Source: an uncultured Desulfobacterales bacterium
Lineage (GTDB): Bacteria > Desulfobacterota > Desulfobacteria > Desulfobacterales > SpSt-501
DNA: 64,000 bases
Direction: 5' to 3'
Assembly (NCBI GenBank): GCA_938048455.1
Contig: CALIUY010000003.1
Coordinates: 181,077-245,076, forward strand
Both the position numbers and the translations under genes were made by a program. Below are positions 37,130 through 44,882 of this stretch, one piece after another; the first letter of the stretch is position 1, and every line of letters starts with the position of its first letter. Below the pieces are notes generated by a model. The model was not told the origin of the DNA, made no database searches, and saw only the letters and a program-made list of their open reading frames with translations.

Positions 37130-38434
37130 TCAGGGCTGCGGTCGGCTGGCAAATCGGTTCCCTTCATCGCCGCCGTCCGCGGGCAAGCGGCGCAGCAGCC
37201 AGAGGCCCGGCGCGGCGGCGAGCGTGCAGGCGAGGAAAAAGGCCGGCCATCCCATGTGCGCCGCCGCCCACCCGGTCGGGGCCGCGGCGAGAACGCGCGG
37301 GATGCCCATCAGCCCGGTCAGGAGCGCGTACTGGGTAGCGGTGAAGGCGCGCCGGGTCTGGCTCGCCATGAAGGCGACCAAGGCGCTCGTCCCCATGCCG
37401 CCCGTCAGGTTCTCGAAGGCGATCACCGCGGTCAGAAGGGGCAGACGGTTTCCGGCGAACGCCAGGAGAACGAAGCCTGCGGTGGAAGCGGCCTGAAGCA
37501 GGCCGAAGACCCCGAGGCTCCGGCGGATCCCCTGGCGCAGGATCCACAGGCCGCCGAGAAGCCCGCCGGCGATCGTCGCCCAGGAACCGAAGAGCTTGAC
37601 GACGGTCCCGATCTCGGATTTCGAGAACCCGATCTCCAGGTAAAACGGGACGGTGATCGCCGCCGCGAGCGTGTCGCCGATTTTGTAGAGAAGGACGAAG
37701 GCGAGCAGGCGGAAGGCGCCTTCCCGGCGCAGGAAGTCGGCGAGCGGCCCCCAGACCGCCTCGCGGAGCGTTTCCGGCGGAGCGGGCGTCCCTTCGGGCT
37801 CGGGGGCGAGAAGCGTGGTCAGGATCCCCGGGATCATCCCCGCCGCGAGCAGAAGGTAGACCTGCGAAAAGGGGAGCAGGTCGGCGAGGATCAGCCCGCC
37901 CCCGCCCGATCCCCACATGCCGATGCGGTAGCCGTAGACATAGAGCGAGGAGCCGAGCCCGAGCTCCCGCTCGGGGAGGTCTTCGCGGCGGTAGGCGTCG
38001 ACCACGGTGTCCTGGGTGGCGCTGAAGAAGGCGACGACGAAAGCCGCGAGCGCCAGCCCCAGGGCCTGCCGGCCGGGGTCGAAGAGGGCCATGGCGGCGA
38101 TCGCGAGCGCCAGCCCCGCCTGCGCGACCAGCAGCCAGCCGCGGCGCCTGCCGAGGAAGGGCGGCGTGAAACGGTCGAGAACCGGGGCCCAGAGCACCTT
38201 CCAGGCGTAGGGCGCCTGGACGAGGCTCACCATCCCCAGCAGCGCCAGATCGACTCCGCCTTCCTTCATCCAGGCCTGGAGCAGTCCCATCGTCAACGGG
38301 AGGGGAAGCCCGCAGGAGACGCCCATGAGGAAGGCGACCGCCATGCGGCGGTGGAAAAGCACGGCCGCGAAGCTCACGGCCCGGTCAGGCCCGGAGGGCG
38401 GCGGAAGCGCTCCGGAGGCGGGTTCCGGCTTCAC
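37130..38434 (-). CDS. ampG: AmpG-type muropeptide permease (MFS)
   Basis: Inner-membrane importer of anhydromuropeptides for peptidoglycan recycling, 434 residues with about 12 helices. It closely follows E. coli AmpG in pattern: GLPLPLTMGLLQAWM, APVLDRFTPPFLGRRRGWLL, FFSATQDTVVDAYRREDLP, GYRIGMWGSGG, LLYKIGDTLAAAIT and FENLTGGMGTSALVAFM. It lacks the last two helices of the E. coli protein. It starts with GTG overlapping the rdgB stop (GTGA on the minus strand), since no ATG lies early enough. Muropeptide recycling confirms a Gram-negative envelope. Confidence 0.9.
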   Translation of the reverse strand: MKPEPASGALPPPSGPDRAVSFAAVLFHRRMAVAFLMGVSCGLPLPLTMGLLQAWMKEGGVDLALLGMVSLVQAPYAWKVLWAPVLDRFTPPFLGRRRGWLLVAQAGLALAIAAMALFDPGRQALGLALAAFVVAFFSATQDTVVDAYRREDLPERELGLGSSLYVYGYRIGMWGSGGGGLILADLLPFSQVYLLLAAGMIPGILTTLLAPEPEGTPAPPETLREAVWGPLADFLRREGAFRLLAFVLLYKIGDTLAAAITVPFYLEIGFSKSEIGTVVKLFGSWATIAGGLLGGLWILRQGIRRSLGVFGLLQAASTAGFVLLAFAGNRLPLLTAVIAFENLTGGMGTSALVAFMASQTRRAFTATQYALLTGLMGIPRVLAAAPTGWAAAHMGWPAFFLACTLAAAPGLWLLRRLPADGGDEGNRFASRPQP

Positions 38435-39075
38435 GGGTTCCAGGGATCGCCGGGCGGCATGTGACGGCGGATCCAGCCCATCACGTTTTCGAACTTGTCG
38501 CGCAGCTCGGCCATGGCGCGGCCGCGGTGGCTGACGCGGTGCTTTTCCTCCGGGGTGAGCTGGGCGAAGGTTTTGCCGAGCGGGGGGTAGTAGAAGATGG
38601 GGTCGTAGCCGAAGCCGTGTTCTCCCGCCGGCTCCTCGGCGATCCAGCCCTCGCAGCGGCCCTCGTAGGTGAGCGCCGGTCCCGAGGGAACGGCCAGCGA
38701 GAGCACGCATTCGAAGGCCGCGCGGCGGTCGCTTCGGCCTTTCATCGCCGCCAGCAGCCGCGCAACCCGCTCGGCGTCGGAGAGTCCCGGGCCGCCGTAA
38801 CGCGCCGAGAGGAGGCCGGGTGCGCCCCCGAGGGCGGCGACGCAGAGCCCCGAGTCGTCGGCGAGCGCGGGGACCCCGAGGATGCGCGCCGTGAAACTCG
38901 CCTTCTTGTAGGCGTTCTCCTCGAAGGTCGCCCCGTCCTCCTCGATTTCGGGGAGCACTCCGAAGGCGGTGAGATCGCGCACGTCGACGGGAAAGCCCGA
39001 GAGCAGCCTCTGCAGCTCGCGGGTCTTGCCGGGGTTGCGTGTGGCGATGACGAGCAGGGGGGAGCGCGGGCTCAC
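38431..39075 (-). CDS. rdgB: RdgB/HAM1 non-canonical purine NTP pyrophosphatase
   Basis: A 214-residue house-cleaning pyrophosphatase that hydrolyses XTP, ITP and dITP. Motifs are IATRNPGKTRELQRLL, EDGATFEENAYKKA, PALADDSGLCVAALGGAPG, GFGYDPIF and the C-terminal SHRGRAMAEL. It starts with GTG, with AAAGGAGA ten bases upstream. It is first in the minus-strand operon, with ampG directly coupled, and is divergent from recN. Confidence 0.95.
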   Translation of the reverse strand: MSPRSPLLVIATRNPGKTRELQRLLSGFPVDVRDLTAFGVLPEIEEDGATFEENAYKKASFTARILGVPALADDSGLCVAALGGAPGLLSARYGGPGLSDAERVARLLAAMKGRSDRRAAFECVLSLAVPSGPALTYEGRCEGWIAEEPAGEHGFGYDPIFYYPPLGKTFAQLTPEEKHRVSHRGRAMAELRDKFENVMGWIRRHMPPGDPWNP

Positions 39076-39152
39076 GGTCCGGGGGTCTCCTTTCGGGGGA
39101 TCGCGCCCCTTCTACGCGCTCCGCGGTGCGGTTGCAAGGCCGGCGCCGCCGC

Positions 39153-39180
39153 TTTACAAGGAAGTCCGCCCGTGTATAAT
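39153..39180 (+). promoter_or_regulatory. Promoter of recN
   Basis: TTTACA (5/6), 16 bases, TATAAT (6/6), 57 bases before the recN ATG. No clear LexA-type repeat like that in front of lexA was found here. Confidence 0.7.
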
Positions 39181-39236
39181 TTCCGCCGCGGTCGGGGATC
39201 CCGCCCGCATTTCCCCTCCGGTGAGGCCGTCTCGCG

Positions 39237-40940
39237 ATGCTCCGAGAGCTCGCCATCCGCAACTTCGCGATCATCGACGATCTCCGCGTTCGTTTCGAAC
39301 CGGGCCTCACGGTGATCACGGGGGAAACCGGGGTCGGAAAATCGATCCTCGTGAACGCCCTGAACCTGGTGCTGGGCGGCCGCGCCTCGGCGGAATGGGT
39401 CCGCACCGGCTCCGAGGCGGCCGAAGTGGAGGCCTTTTTCGAGGCCGGCGCCGGCTCCCCGGCCGCCCAGGCGGCCGCTCAGGCGGGCTACGAGGCCGAT
39501 GGCGGCATCCTCGTGCGGCGCGTCGTCTCGCGCACCGAGGGAAACCGCGTCTACCTGAACGGACGGCTCGCCACCCTGCAGGTGCTCTCCGCCGTGGTCG
39601 AGCCGCTGGCCAGCATCTCCGGCCAGCACGCCCACCAGGCGCTGCTCCAGGAGGAGCGCCACCTCTGGCTGCTCGACCAGTTCGCGGGGCTCCTCGCCGA
39701 GCGCGCCGCCGTAGCCGCGCGGGTGCGCGAGCTCTCCCCGCTTTTCGAGCGCCTGCGGGAGCTTCGCGCGCGCAGCGCCCGGCGCGCCGAGCGGCAGGAG
39801 CTTCTCTCCTTCCAACTCCGCGAGATCGATGAGGCCGCCCCGCGCGAGGGCGAGGACGCGGAGCTCGAGGCCGAGCGGCTGCGACTCAAGAACGCCGCGG
39901 CGCTCGTTTCGACCGTGGAGGCCGCCCTCGAGTCGTTGCACGGGGGGGAAGGGTCGGCCACGGAGCGGATCGGCGCGGTACGCCGCAGCCTGGAGAAGAT
40001 GGGGCGCATCGACCCTGCGCTCGCCGCCGAAGCCGAGGCCGCGGCCGAGCTGCTCTTCCGTCTCGAGGAGCGCTGCGAGGCGCTGCGGGGTTATCTGAAG
40101 ACCGTCGAGTTCGAGGGGGGGCGCCTCGAGGAAATCGAGGCGCGCCTCGATCGGTTGAACCGGCTCAAGCGCAAATACGGCGGAAGCCTCGCCGCGGTGC
40201 TCGAAGAGCGAGCCCGCGCCGCCGCCGAGCTGGCGGCCGTGGAGCACCTCGAGGAGGAGATCCGCGAAACCGAGGCGGCGATCGGCCGGATCGGGGAGGG
40301 GCTGCGGCGCGAGGCGCTCGCCCTCTCCGCGCGGCGCCGCCAGGCGGCCCAAGCGCTTGAGGAGGCGGTCGCCCGCGAGCTCGCCTCCCTCAAGATGAAG
40401 GGCACCCGCTTCGGGGTGGAGTGGCTTCCGCCCCCGGCCGAGACGACGGCCGACGGGCTCCTGCCCCGCGCCGACGGCCACCCCGTCGGCGAAAGCGGCA
40501 TCGACCGCATCCGCTTCACGATCGCCCCCAACGTGGGCGAGGTCTTGAAGCCGCTCGCCGCGATCGCCTCGGGCGGCGAGCTCTCGCGCGTCGTGCTCGC
40601 CCTCAAGTCCATCCTCGCCCGCAACGAATCGCTCGCCACGATCGTCTTCGACGAGGTCGACGCCGGGATCGGGGGCGCGGTCGCCGAAGGCGTGGGGCGC
40701 AAGCTCGCACGGTTGGCGCGGCACCACCAGGTGATCTGCATCACGCATCTGCCGCAGATCGCGCGCTTCGGAACCCACCACCTGCGCATCACCAAGGAGG
40801 TCCGGGAAGGCCGCACCCGCAGCCGCATCGAGTCTCTCGACCCCGAGGAGCGCACCCGGGAAATCGCCCGCATGCTGGGCGGGGAGAAGATCACGAAGCT
40901 CACGCTCGAGCACGCGCGCGAGCTGCTCGGCAAGGCATGA
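39237..40940 (+). CDS. recN: DNA repair protein RecN
   Basis: SMC-like ATPase of 567 residues that acts early in double-strand break repair. N-terminal MLRELAIRNFAIIDDLRVRFEPGL and Walker A GETGVGKSIL are followed by SISGQHAHQALL and a central coiled-coil (about residues 150-360). The C-terminal ASGGELSRVVLALKSIL signature and Walker B TIVFDEVDAGIGG complete the ATPase. It has its own promoter and ends in a strong bidirectional terminator. Confidence 0.95.
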   Translation: MLRELAIRNFAIIDDLRVRFEPGLTVITGETGVGKSILVNALNLVLGGRASAEWVRTGSEAAEVEAFFEAGAGSPAAQAAAQAGYEADGGILVRRVVSRTEGNRVYLNGRLATLQVLSAVVEPLASISGQHAHQALLQEERHLWLLDQFAGLLAERAAVAARVRELSPLFERLRELRARSARRAERQELLSFQLREIDEAAPREGEDAELEAERLRLKNAAALVSTVEAALESLHGGEGSATERIGAVRRSLEKMGRIDPALAAEAEAAAELLFRLEERCEALRGYLKTVEFEGGRLEEIEARLDRLNRLKRKYGGSLAAVLEERARAAAELAAVEHLEEEIRETEAAIGRIGEGLRREALALSARRRQAAQALEEAVARELASLKMKGTRFGVEWLPPPAETTADGLLPRADGHPVGESGIDRIRFTIAPNVGEVLKPLAAIASGGELSRVVLALKSILARNESLATIVFDEVDAGIGGAVAEGVGRKLARLARHHQVICITHLPQIARFGTHHLRITKEVREGRTRSRIESLDPEERTREIARMLGGEKITKLTLEHARELLGKA

Positions 40941-40969
40941 AAAAAGCCCCCGCGGGCGGGGGCTTTTTT
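40940..40969. terminator. Bidirectional Rho-independent terminator between recN and the cold-shock genes
   Basis: Six A, a GC-rich stem (GCCCCCG with CGGGGGC, 4-nt loop) and six T, giving a 13-bp stem overall. It terminates both recN and the convergent cold-shock gene. Confidence 0.9.
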
Positions 40970-41019
40970 CTTCAGGCATCGCGGGCCCCCCGGCGACGGG
41001 GGACCCGGCGGGCGGCGGG

Positions 41020-41223
41020 TCAGACGAGTTTTTCCACTTCCGAGGCCGCGGGCCCCTTGGCGCCCTGCTGGATCTCGAAGCGCACCTTGTCGCCCTCCAC
41101 CAGCGAGCGGAATCCCTTGCCCTTGATGGCGGAATAATGGACGAAAATGTCCTGTCCGTCGTCTTTCTTGATGAACCCGTAGCCCTTCTTCTCGTTAAAC
41201 CACTTCACGACTCCTTCCGGCAT
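41020..41223 (-). CDS. Cold-shock domain protein (CspA family), copy 1
   Basis: A 67-residue single cold-shock domain that binds single-stranded RNA/DNA. RNP1-type KGYGFI and RNP2-type DIFVHYSAI are present, with [13 protein letters not shown] at the start. It starts at ATG 41223 with GGAGAAGAGG upstream. It follows copy 2 by 26 bases and shares its transcript, ending at the recN-facing terminator. The exact role (cold adaptation or general RNA chaperone) cannot be told. Confidence 0.93.
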   Translation of the reverse strand: MPEGVVKWFNEKKGYGFIKKDDGQDIFVHYSAIKGKGFRSLVEGDKVRFEIQQGAKGPAASEVEKLV

Positions 41224-41249
41224 GACCTCTTCTCCTCCCCTGTGGTGTG

Positions 41250-41456
41250 TTATCCGACGACCTTCTCGACATTGACGGCGGACGGGCCTTTTTCGCCCTG
41301 CTCGACATCAAAACGAACCCGGTCGCCTTCGGCCAGCGATTTGTAGCCCTCGCCGCGGATGGCGGAGTAATGGACGAAGATGTCCTTGCCGCCCTCCTGC
41401 TGAATGAAGCCCCAGCCCTTCTTGTTGTTGAACCACTTGACGACGCCTTCCTGCAT
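41250..41456 (-). CDS. Cold-shock domain protein (CspA family), copy 2
   Basis: A 68-residue cold-shock domain similar to copy 1 ([31 protein letters not shown]). I start it at ATG 41456 (MQEGVVKW), with GGGAGG 12 bases upstream; the ORF track begins at a TTG inside the ribosome-site region. It is the upstream member of the pair. The GC-rich stretch between it and the small-RNA terminator at 41558 may be its leader or contain its promoter. Confidence 0.92.
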   Translation of the reverse strand: MQEGVVKWFNNKKGWGFIQQEGGKDIFVHYSAIRGEGYKSLAEGDRVRFDVEQGEKGPSAVNVEKVVG

Positions 41457-41557
41457 GCCGCTCGACAACCTCCCTGCATGAGATCCCGGCCGGCCGGGAC
41501 CCGTTTCCGCCCGCCGCTCGGGTCAGGACGCGGGATCGGCGGCGGCCGTTGGCGAAC

Positions 41558-41683
41558 AAAAAAAGGCAGAGCCCGCAAGAGCTCTGCCTGGATCGATCAC
41601 GCCACAAAACACCAGAACATTCGGTACACGCTGCCGCTCGAACCGGAGCCCGCGCCGCAATCCACCGCGCAAGCGGCGCGATA
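41558..41683 (-). ncRNA. Candidate small RNA (~125 nt) or attenuated leader upstream of the cold-shock genes
   Basis: On the minus strand a predicted promoter (listed separately) is followed by about 125 nt with no convincing ORF. The stretch ends in a perfect 9-bp hairpin (AGGCAGAGC with GCTCTGCCT, 8-nt loop) and seven T residues. Promoter and intrinsic terminator in this spacing are what an independent small RNA looks like. The alternative is a premature-termination switch in the leader of the two cold-shock genes, since the same strand continues into them 100 bases later. I cannot match it to a known RNA family. Confidence 0.5.
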
Positions 41684-41689
41684 GGGCGC

Positions 41690-41718
41690 ATCATTTCGAA
41701 AAACCCCCTGAATGTCAA
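41690..41718 (-). promoter_or_regulatory. Promoter of the candidate small RNA / cold-shock leader
   Basis: On the minus strand TTGACA (6/6), 17 bases, AATGAT (4/6), preceding the terminator at 41558-41589 by about 100 bases. Confidence 0.5.
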
Positions 41719-41719
41719 C

Positions 41720-41899
41720 AAAAAAAGAGCGCCCGCGCCGCTTTTCGTCGAAGCCGCCGAAGGCGCCCCACATCTTGTGGCCGGGGGCGCCGGCACTCCC
41801 TACCGACAGCGAGGCTTGCAGGGGGGCGGACCCGGCTGGGCGCATCCGGCTCGCCTTCGGGGGCGTCTCCCCGATGCTCCGGCTGGATGATGCGGGCGC
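41720..41899 (-). other. Possible structured RNA in the 779-base non-coding region
   Basis: The gap between the cold-shock gene and lexA has no credible gene; ORFs in it look like random high-GC frames. On the minus strand GCGCCCGC (41899-41892) can pair perfectly with GCGGGCGC (41736-41729). The latter is directly followed by TCTTTTTTT, so a ~180-nt RNA with a terminal closing stem is possible. Inside are hairpins such as GGCGCC...CCACA-AGA-TGTGG...GGCGCC. Length and closing stem recall 6S RNA, but I cannot align it. No promoter is visible near 41900. The part 41900-42100 shows nothing I can name. Confidence 0.3.
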
Positions 41900-42103
41900 A
41901 CCGCGGCCGGAGAAGTCCGCGAGGGGATCGACGCCCTCGGGATCGATCTCGGGGAGTCGCCCCGACTTCAAGGCGGAAAACCCCGGCCAGGCGGCCGCAG
42001 CCTTCGGCGGATCCCTTCTTCGTGGGGCTCGCCGTCGACCTGCCCCTTGCTTTCGGCGCCCGCCGCCTCACCCGCCCCCCTCGCTGAAGAGGACCCAAAA
42101 GTT

Positions 42104-42146
42104 TACATTGAATTGACATTGACATTTACATTTCGGCGGCTATACT
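42104..42146 (+). promoter_or_regulatory. lexA-cassette promoter with direct hexamer repeats (candidate LexA operator)
   Basis: Four copies of T/GACATT lie at 42104, 42115, 42121 and 42127. They overlap two possible -35 boxes (TTGACA at 42113 and 42119); the second is 16 bases from TATACT (42141-42146, 5/6). The stretch is strikingly AT-rich in a GC-rich region. LexA proteins of some groups bind direct repeats, so this is the best operator candidate for the autoregulated cassette. The promoter is convincing; the operator role is inference. Confidence 0.6.
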
Positions 42147-42235
42147 GGAAGCGAGCCGGCACCGAGATTCTCCGCGACGGGACGCCGGCGCATTCCGCCG
42201 CCCCCCGCCGGAGGACCCCGTAACGGAGAGGCACC

Positions 42236-42883
42236 ATGGTCGTCCCGCTGACCCCCGTCCAGGAACGCCTGCTCGATTATCTGCGCCGCCGCATCGCGGA
42301 GGAAGGGCGCACCCCCAGCCTGCGCGAGGCCGCCTCCGCGCTCGGGGTGAGCCATGCCGCGGTCGCCCGCACCCTGCGCGCGCTCGCCGCGAAGGGCTGG
42401 ATCCGGCGCGAGGGCCGCTACGGGCGCACGATCGTGCTGCTGCGCGCCGCCCCCCCCGGTGCGGGGCGCGGCCGCGAAGTTCCGGTCGTCGGCCGCATCG
42501 CGGCCGGTCTGCCCCTCTACGCCCAGCCCGAGTGGGAGGGCTGCCTCGTGGTCGACGCCGTCCTCTTCCGCGGCGAGCGGCTCTTCGCCCTGCGGGTCCG
42601 CGGGGACTCGATGCGCGGGGCGGGGATCCTGGACGGCGACTTCGTCGTCTGCGAGCCGCGCCAGTACGCCGAAAACGGCGAGATCGTGGCCGCCCTCGTC
42701 CGCGGCGAGGAAGCGACCGTGAAACGCTTCTTCCTGCGCTCCGGCCACATCGAACTGCGGCCCGAAAACCCCGCCCACCCCGTCCAACGCCACGGCTTCG
42801 GCGAGGTGCTCGTCCAGGGACGGGTGATCGGGGTCGTCCGCCCGCCCGCCGCCGTAGGCGGGCCGCGGGAGAAAACGCGGTGA
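42236..42883 (+). CDS. lexA: LexA-family SOS repressor
   Basis: A 215-residue repressor. The N-terminal winged helix (LTPVQERLLDYLRRRIAEEGRTPSLREAASALGVSHAAVARTLRAL) is followed by the self-cleavage domain. The cleavage site is RIAAGLPLYA (Ala-Gly bond), the nucleophile serine is in RVRGDSMRGAGILDGD and the general-base lysine is in EEATVKRFF, so it should be RecA-inducible. The recognition helix differs from the E. coli type, which fits an unusual operator. It is the first gene of the cassette lexA-DUF72-imuB-dnaE2, with GGAGAGG before ATG 42236. Its stop overlaps the next gene's GTG. Whether it is the main LexA or a cassette-specific second copy cannot be decided here. Confidence 0.9.
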   Translation: MVVPLTPVQERLLDYLRRRIAEEGRTPSLREAASALGVSHAAVARTLRALAAKGWIRREGRYGRTIVLLRAAPPGAGRGREVPVVGRIAAGLPLYAQPEWEGCLVVDAVLFRGERLFALRVRGDSMRGAGILDGDFVVCEPRQYAENGEIVAALVRGEEATVKRFFLRSGHIELRPENPAHPVQRHGFGEVLVQGRVIGVVRPPAAVGGPREKTR

Positions 42884-43725
42884 GCGAAGGTTGCGAGATC
42901 CGGGTCGGCACCTGCGGCTACTCGTACCCCGAGTGGATCGAGGCGGGCTTCTATCCGCCGGGCACGCGGGCGGCGGACATGCTCCCCCTCTACGCCCGAC
43001 ACTTTTCCGTGACCGAGCTCAACTTCACCTGGTACCAGATGCCCAAGGCCCAAGCCCTGGAGCGCATGCTGCGCCTGGCCCCGCCGGGTTTCGCCTTCAC
43101 GGCCAAGCTCACGCGCACGCTCACCCACGAGGTCGATCCCGGGCAGTGGCGCGGCCAGGCGGCGCTCTTCCGCGAAGGGATCTCCCCGCTCCTCGAGCAG
43201 CGGCGTCTGCTCGCCGTTCTCCTCCAGTTCCCGGCCTCTTTCGTCCGCGCCCCGGCCTCCCGGCTCTACCTCGCGCGGCTGATCGAGGAACTCGAGGGCC
43301 TGCCGCTCGCGGTCGAGTTCCGCCACGCCTCGTGGGCCGAGGAGCGTGTCTTCCGCGAGCTCGAGCGCCGCCGCGTGACGCTCGCCGTCCTCGACGTCCC
43401 CCCGCTTCCCGGCCTGTTTCCCCCCGTCGAGGCGGTGACCCACCCCGGGCTCTTCTACGTCCGCCTCCACGGCCGAAACGCCCGCGGCTGGCGCTCGGGG
43501 AACCTCCAGCAGCAGTTCGACTACGACTACGCCGAGCCCGAACTCCGCGCCTGGGCCGAGGGGCCGATCCCGCGGCTCGCCGCGCGCGCCGCCCGCGGGG
43601 TGATCGTTTTCAACAATCATGTCCGCGCCCAGGCCGCGCGCAACGCGCTCGGCCTGCAACGGCTGCTCGCCGCCTCCGGCCTCCTCAGCGCGCCGCCGCC
43701 ATGGAACGAAGCATCATCCACCTGA
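42880..43725 (+). CDS. DUF72 (YecE-like) TIM-barrel protein in the SOS cassette
   Basis: A 281-residue protein of the DUF72/YecE family. The signature blocks are IRVGTCGYSYPEWIEAGFYPPG, FSVTELNFTWYQMP, FTAKLTRTLTH, LAVEFRHASW and VRLHGRN, with a final VIVFNNHVRAQAARNAL. The family has a TIM-barrel fold; some members are linked to nucleic acid metabolism, but the reaction is unknown. It occupies the position that imuA has in the usual lexA-imuA-imuB-dnaE2 cassette. It starts with GTG overlapping the lexA stop, and its end overlaps imuB by 25 bases, so co-expression is certain to follow lexA. Confidence 0.88.
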   Translation: MSEGCEIRVGTCGYSYPEWIEAGFYPPGTRAADMLPLYARHFSVTELNFTWYQMPKAQALERMLRLAPPGFAFTAKLTRTLTHEVDPGQWRGQAALFREGISPLLEQRRLLAVLLQFPASFVRAPASRLYLARLIEELEGLPLAVEFRHASWAEERVFRELERRRVTLAVLDVPPLPGLFPPVEAVTHPGLFYVRLHGRNARGWRSGNLQQQFDYDYAEPELRAWAEGPIPRLAARAARGVIVFNNHVRAQAARNALGLQRLLAASGLLSAPPPWNEASST

Positions 43726-44882
43726 ACGTGGCCGACTTCGCCGCGGCCGTGGAACGCGCCTTCGACCCGCGGCTTGCGGGACGGCCCTTCGTGATCGCCC
43801 GGGCGGAGGCGGTGCGGGCGACGGTTTTCGACATGAGCGAAGAGGCCTTCCGCGAAGGCGTACGCAAAGCGATGCCGCTCGCCCGGGCCCTGCGCCTGTG
43901 TCCGCAGGCGCGCCTCCTGCCGCCGCGGCCCGAGCGCTACGCCCGCGCCATGCGCCTTCTCCTGGAGGCCGCCCTTCCCTACACGCCGCGGATCGAGACC
44001 GGGCGGGCGGACGGACACCTCTTCCTCGACGCGACCGGAACGCGGCGGCTGTTCGGCCCCCCGATGGACATCGCCTGGCGGCTGCGCCGCGAAATCCGCG
44101 ATCGCCTGGGATTCTCGCCGATCTGGACGCTCGCCCCCAACAAGCTCGTCGCCAAGGCCGCCTCGCGCCTGGTGAAGCCCGAGGGCGAATACATCGTCGC
44201 CGAGGGCGAAGAAGAGGCCTTCCTCGCCCCCCTGCCGCTCGAGATCATCCCCGGCCTCGAGCGCCGCGATCTCGACGCCCTGGGGGCCTTCCGCCTCCGC
44301 CGCGCGGGCGAGGTGGCCGCGCTCGGGCTCGAGGAGCTGCGCCTGCTCTGCGGCGAACGCGCCGCCTTCCTTCACGAAGCCGTGCGCGGGATCGACCCCT
44401 CGCCCGTGCGCGTCGCGGGAGAGTCCGACCCCGAGGTCGGAGGCGAGGAGCGCTTCGCGGGCGAAACCGCGGACGAGGAGGAGCTCTTCGCCGCCGCCGC
44501 CCGGCTGGCCGAGCGCGCGGGCGCCGCGCTCCGCCGCCGCCGCCTGGCGGCCCGCCGCCTGCGGGTTTCGCTGCGCTACGCCGACGGCGGAAGCGCCCAG
44601 CGCCGAATTCGGCTCCTCCCGCCCACGGCGGACGACGTTCTCCTGCGCGACGCCGTCCGTCGCGCGGCGAGGGCGGCCTGGCGGCGCCGCCTGCGCCTGC
44701 GGGGCCTGGCGCTCGCCTGCGAGGACCTCGTCTTTCCGCCCGCCCAGCTCGCGCTCTTCCCCGATGCGGGAGGGGCCGAGACCCGCCGCCCGCGGCTGAC
44801 GGCGGCGATCGACCGCGTGCGGCGCCGCTTCGGGGAGGAGGCGCTGCGGGTCGCGGCCGCGCTCCCGCCGGGGGGGGCATGA
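43701..44882 (+). CDS. imuB: ImuB-like catalytically inactive Y-family polymerase homologue
   Basis: A 393-residue Y-family protein. The polymerase fold is recognisable (SIIHLNVADFAAAVERAFDP; RKAMPLARALRLCPQARLLPPR; APNKLVAKAASRLV). The metal-binding acidic residues of DinB are changed: HVDMD is HLNVA, and the DE pair of SIDEAFLD reads ADGHLFLD. Loss of catalysis is the hallmark of ImuB. The C-terminus carries QLALF, the beta-clamp-binding motif through which ImuB docks DnaE2. It overlaps DUF72 upstream and dnaE2 downstream (ATGA). The chain is shorter than typical ImuB (about 500 residues), so it is a compact variant. Confidence 0.85.
   Translation: MERSIIHLNVADFAAAVERAFDPRLAGRPFVIARAEAVRATVFDMSEEAFREGVRKAMPLARALRLCPQARLLPPRPERYARAMRLLLEAALPYTPRIETGRADGHLFLDATGTRRLFGPPMDIAWRLRREIRDRLGFSPIWTLAPNKLVAKAASRLVKPEGEYIVAEGEEEAFLAPLPLEIIPGLERRDLDALGAFRLRRAGEVAALGLEELRLLCGERAAFLHEAVRGIDPSPVRVAGESDPEVGGEERFAGETADEEELFAAAARLAERAGAALRRRRLAARRLRVSLRYADGGSAQRRIRLLPPTADDVLLRDAVRRAARAAWRRRLRLRGLALACEDLVFPPAQLALFPDAGGAETRRPRLTAAIDRVRRRFGEEALRVAAALPPGGA

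Noticed and set aside
41720-41899. 6S, SRP, tmRNA or RNase P RNA in the region before lexA
   Set aside because: Conserved blocks of SRP, tmRNA and RNase P RNA are missing. The CCACAAGATGTGG hairpin resembles part of E. coli 6S, but the 3' half does not match, so no family name is given.
43701-44882. A second active DNA polymerase IV
   Set aside because: The catalytic aspartate/glutamate positions are altered, and the gene lies between lexA and dnaE2, so it is better explained as ImuB.
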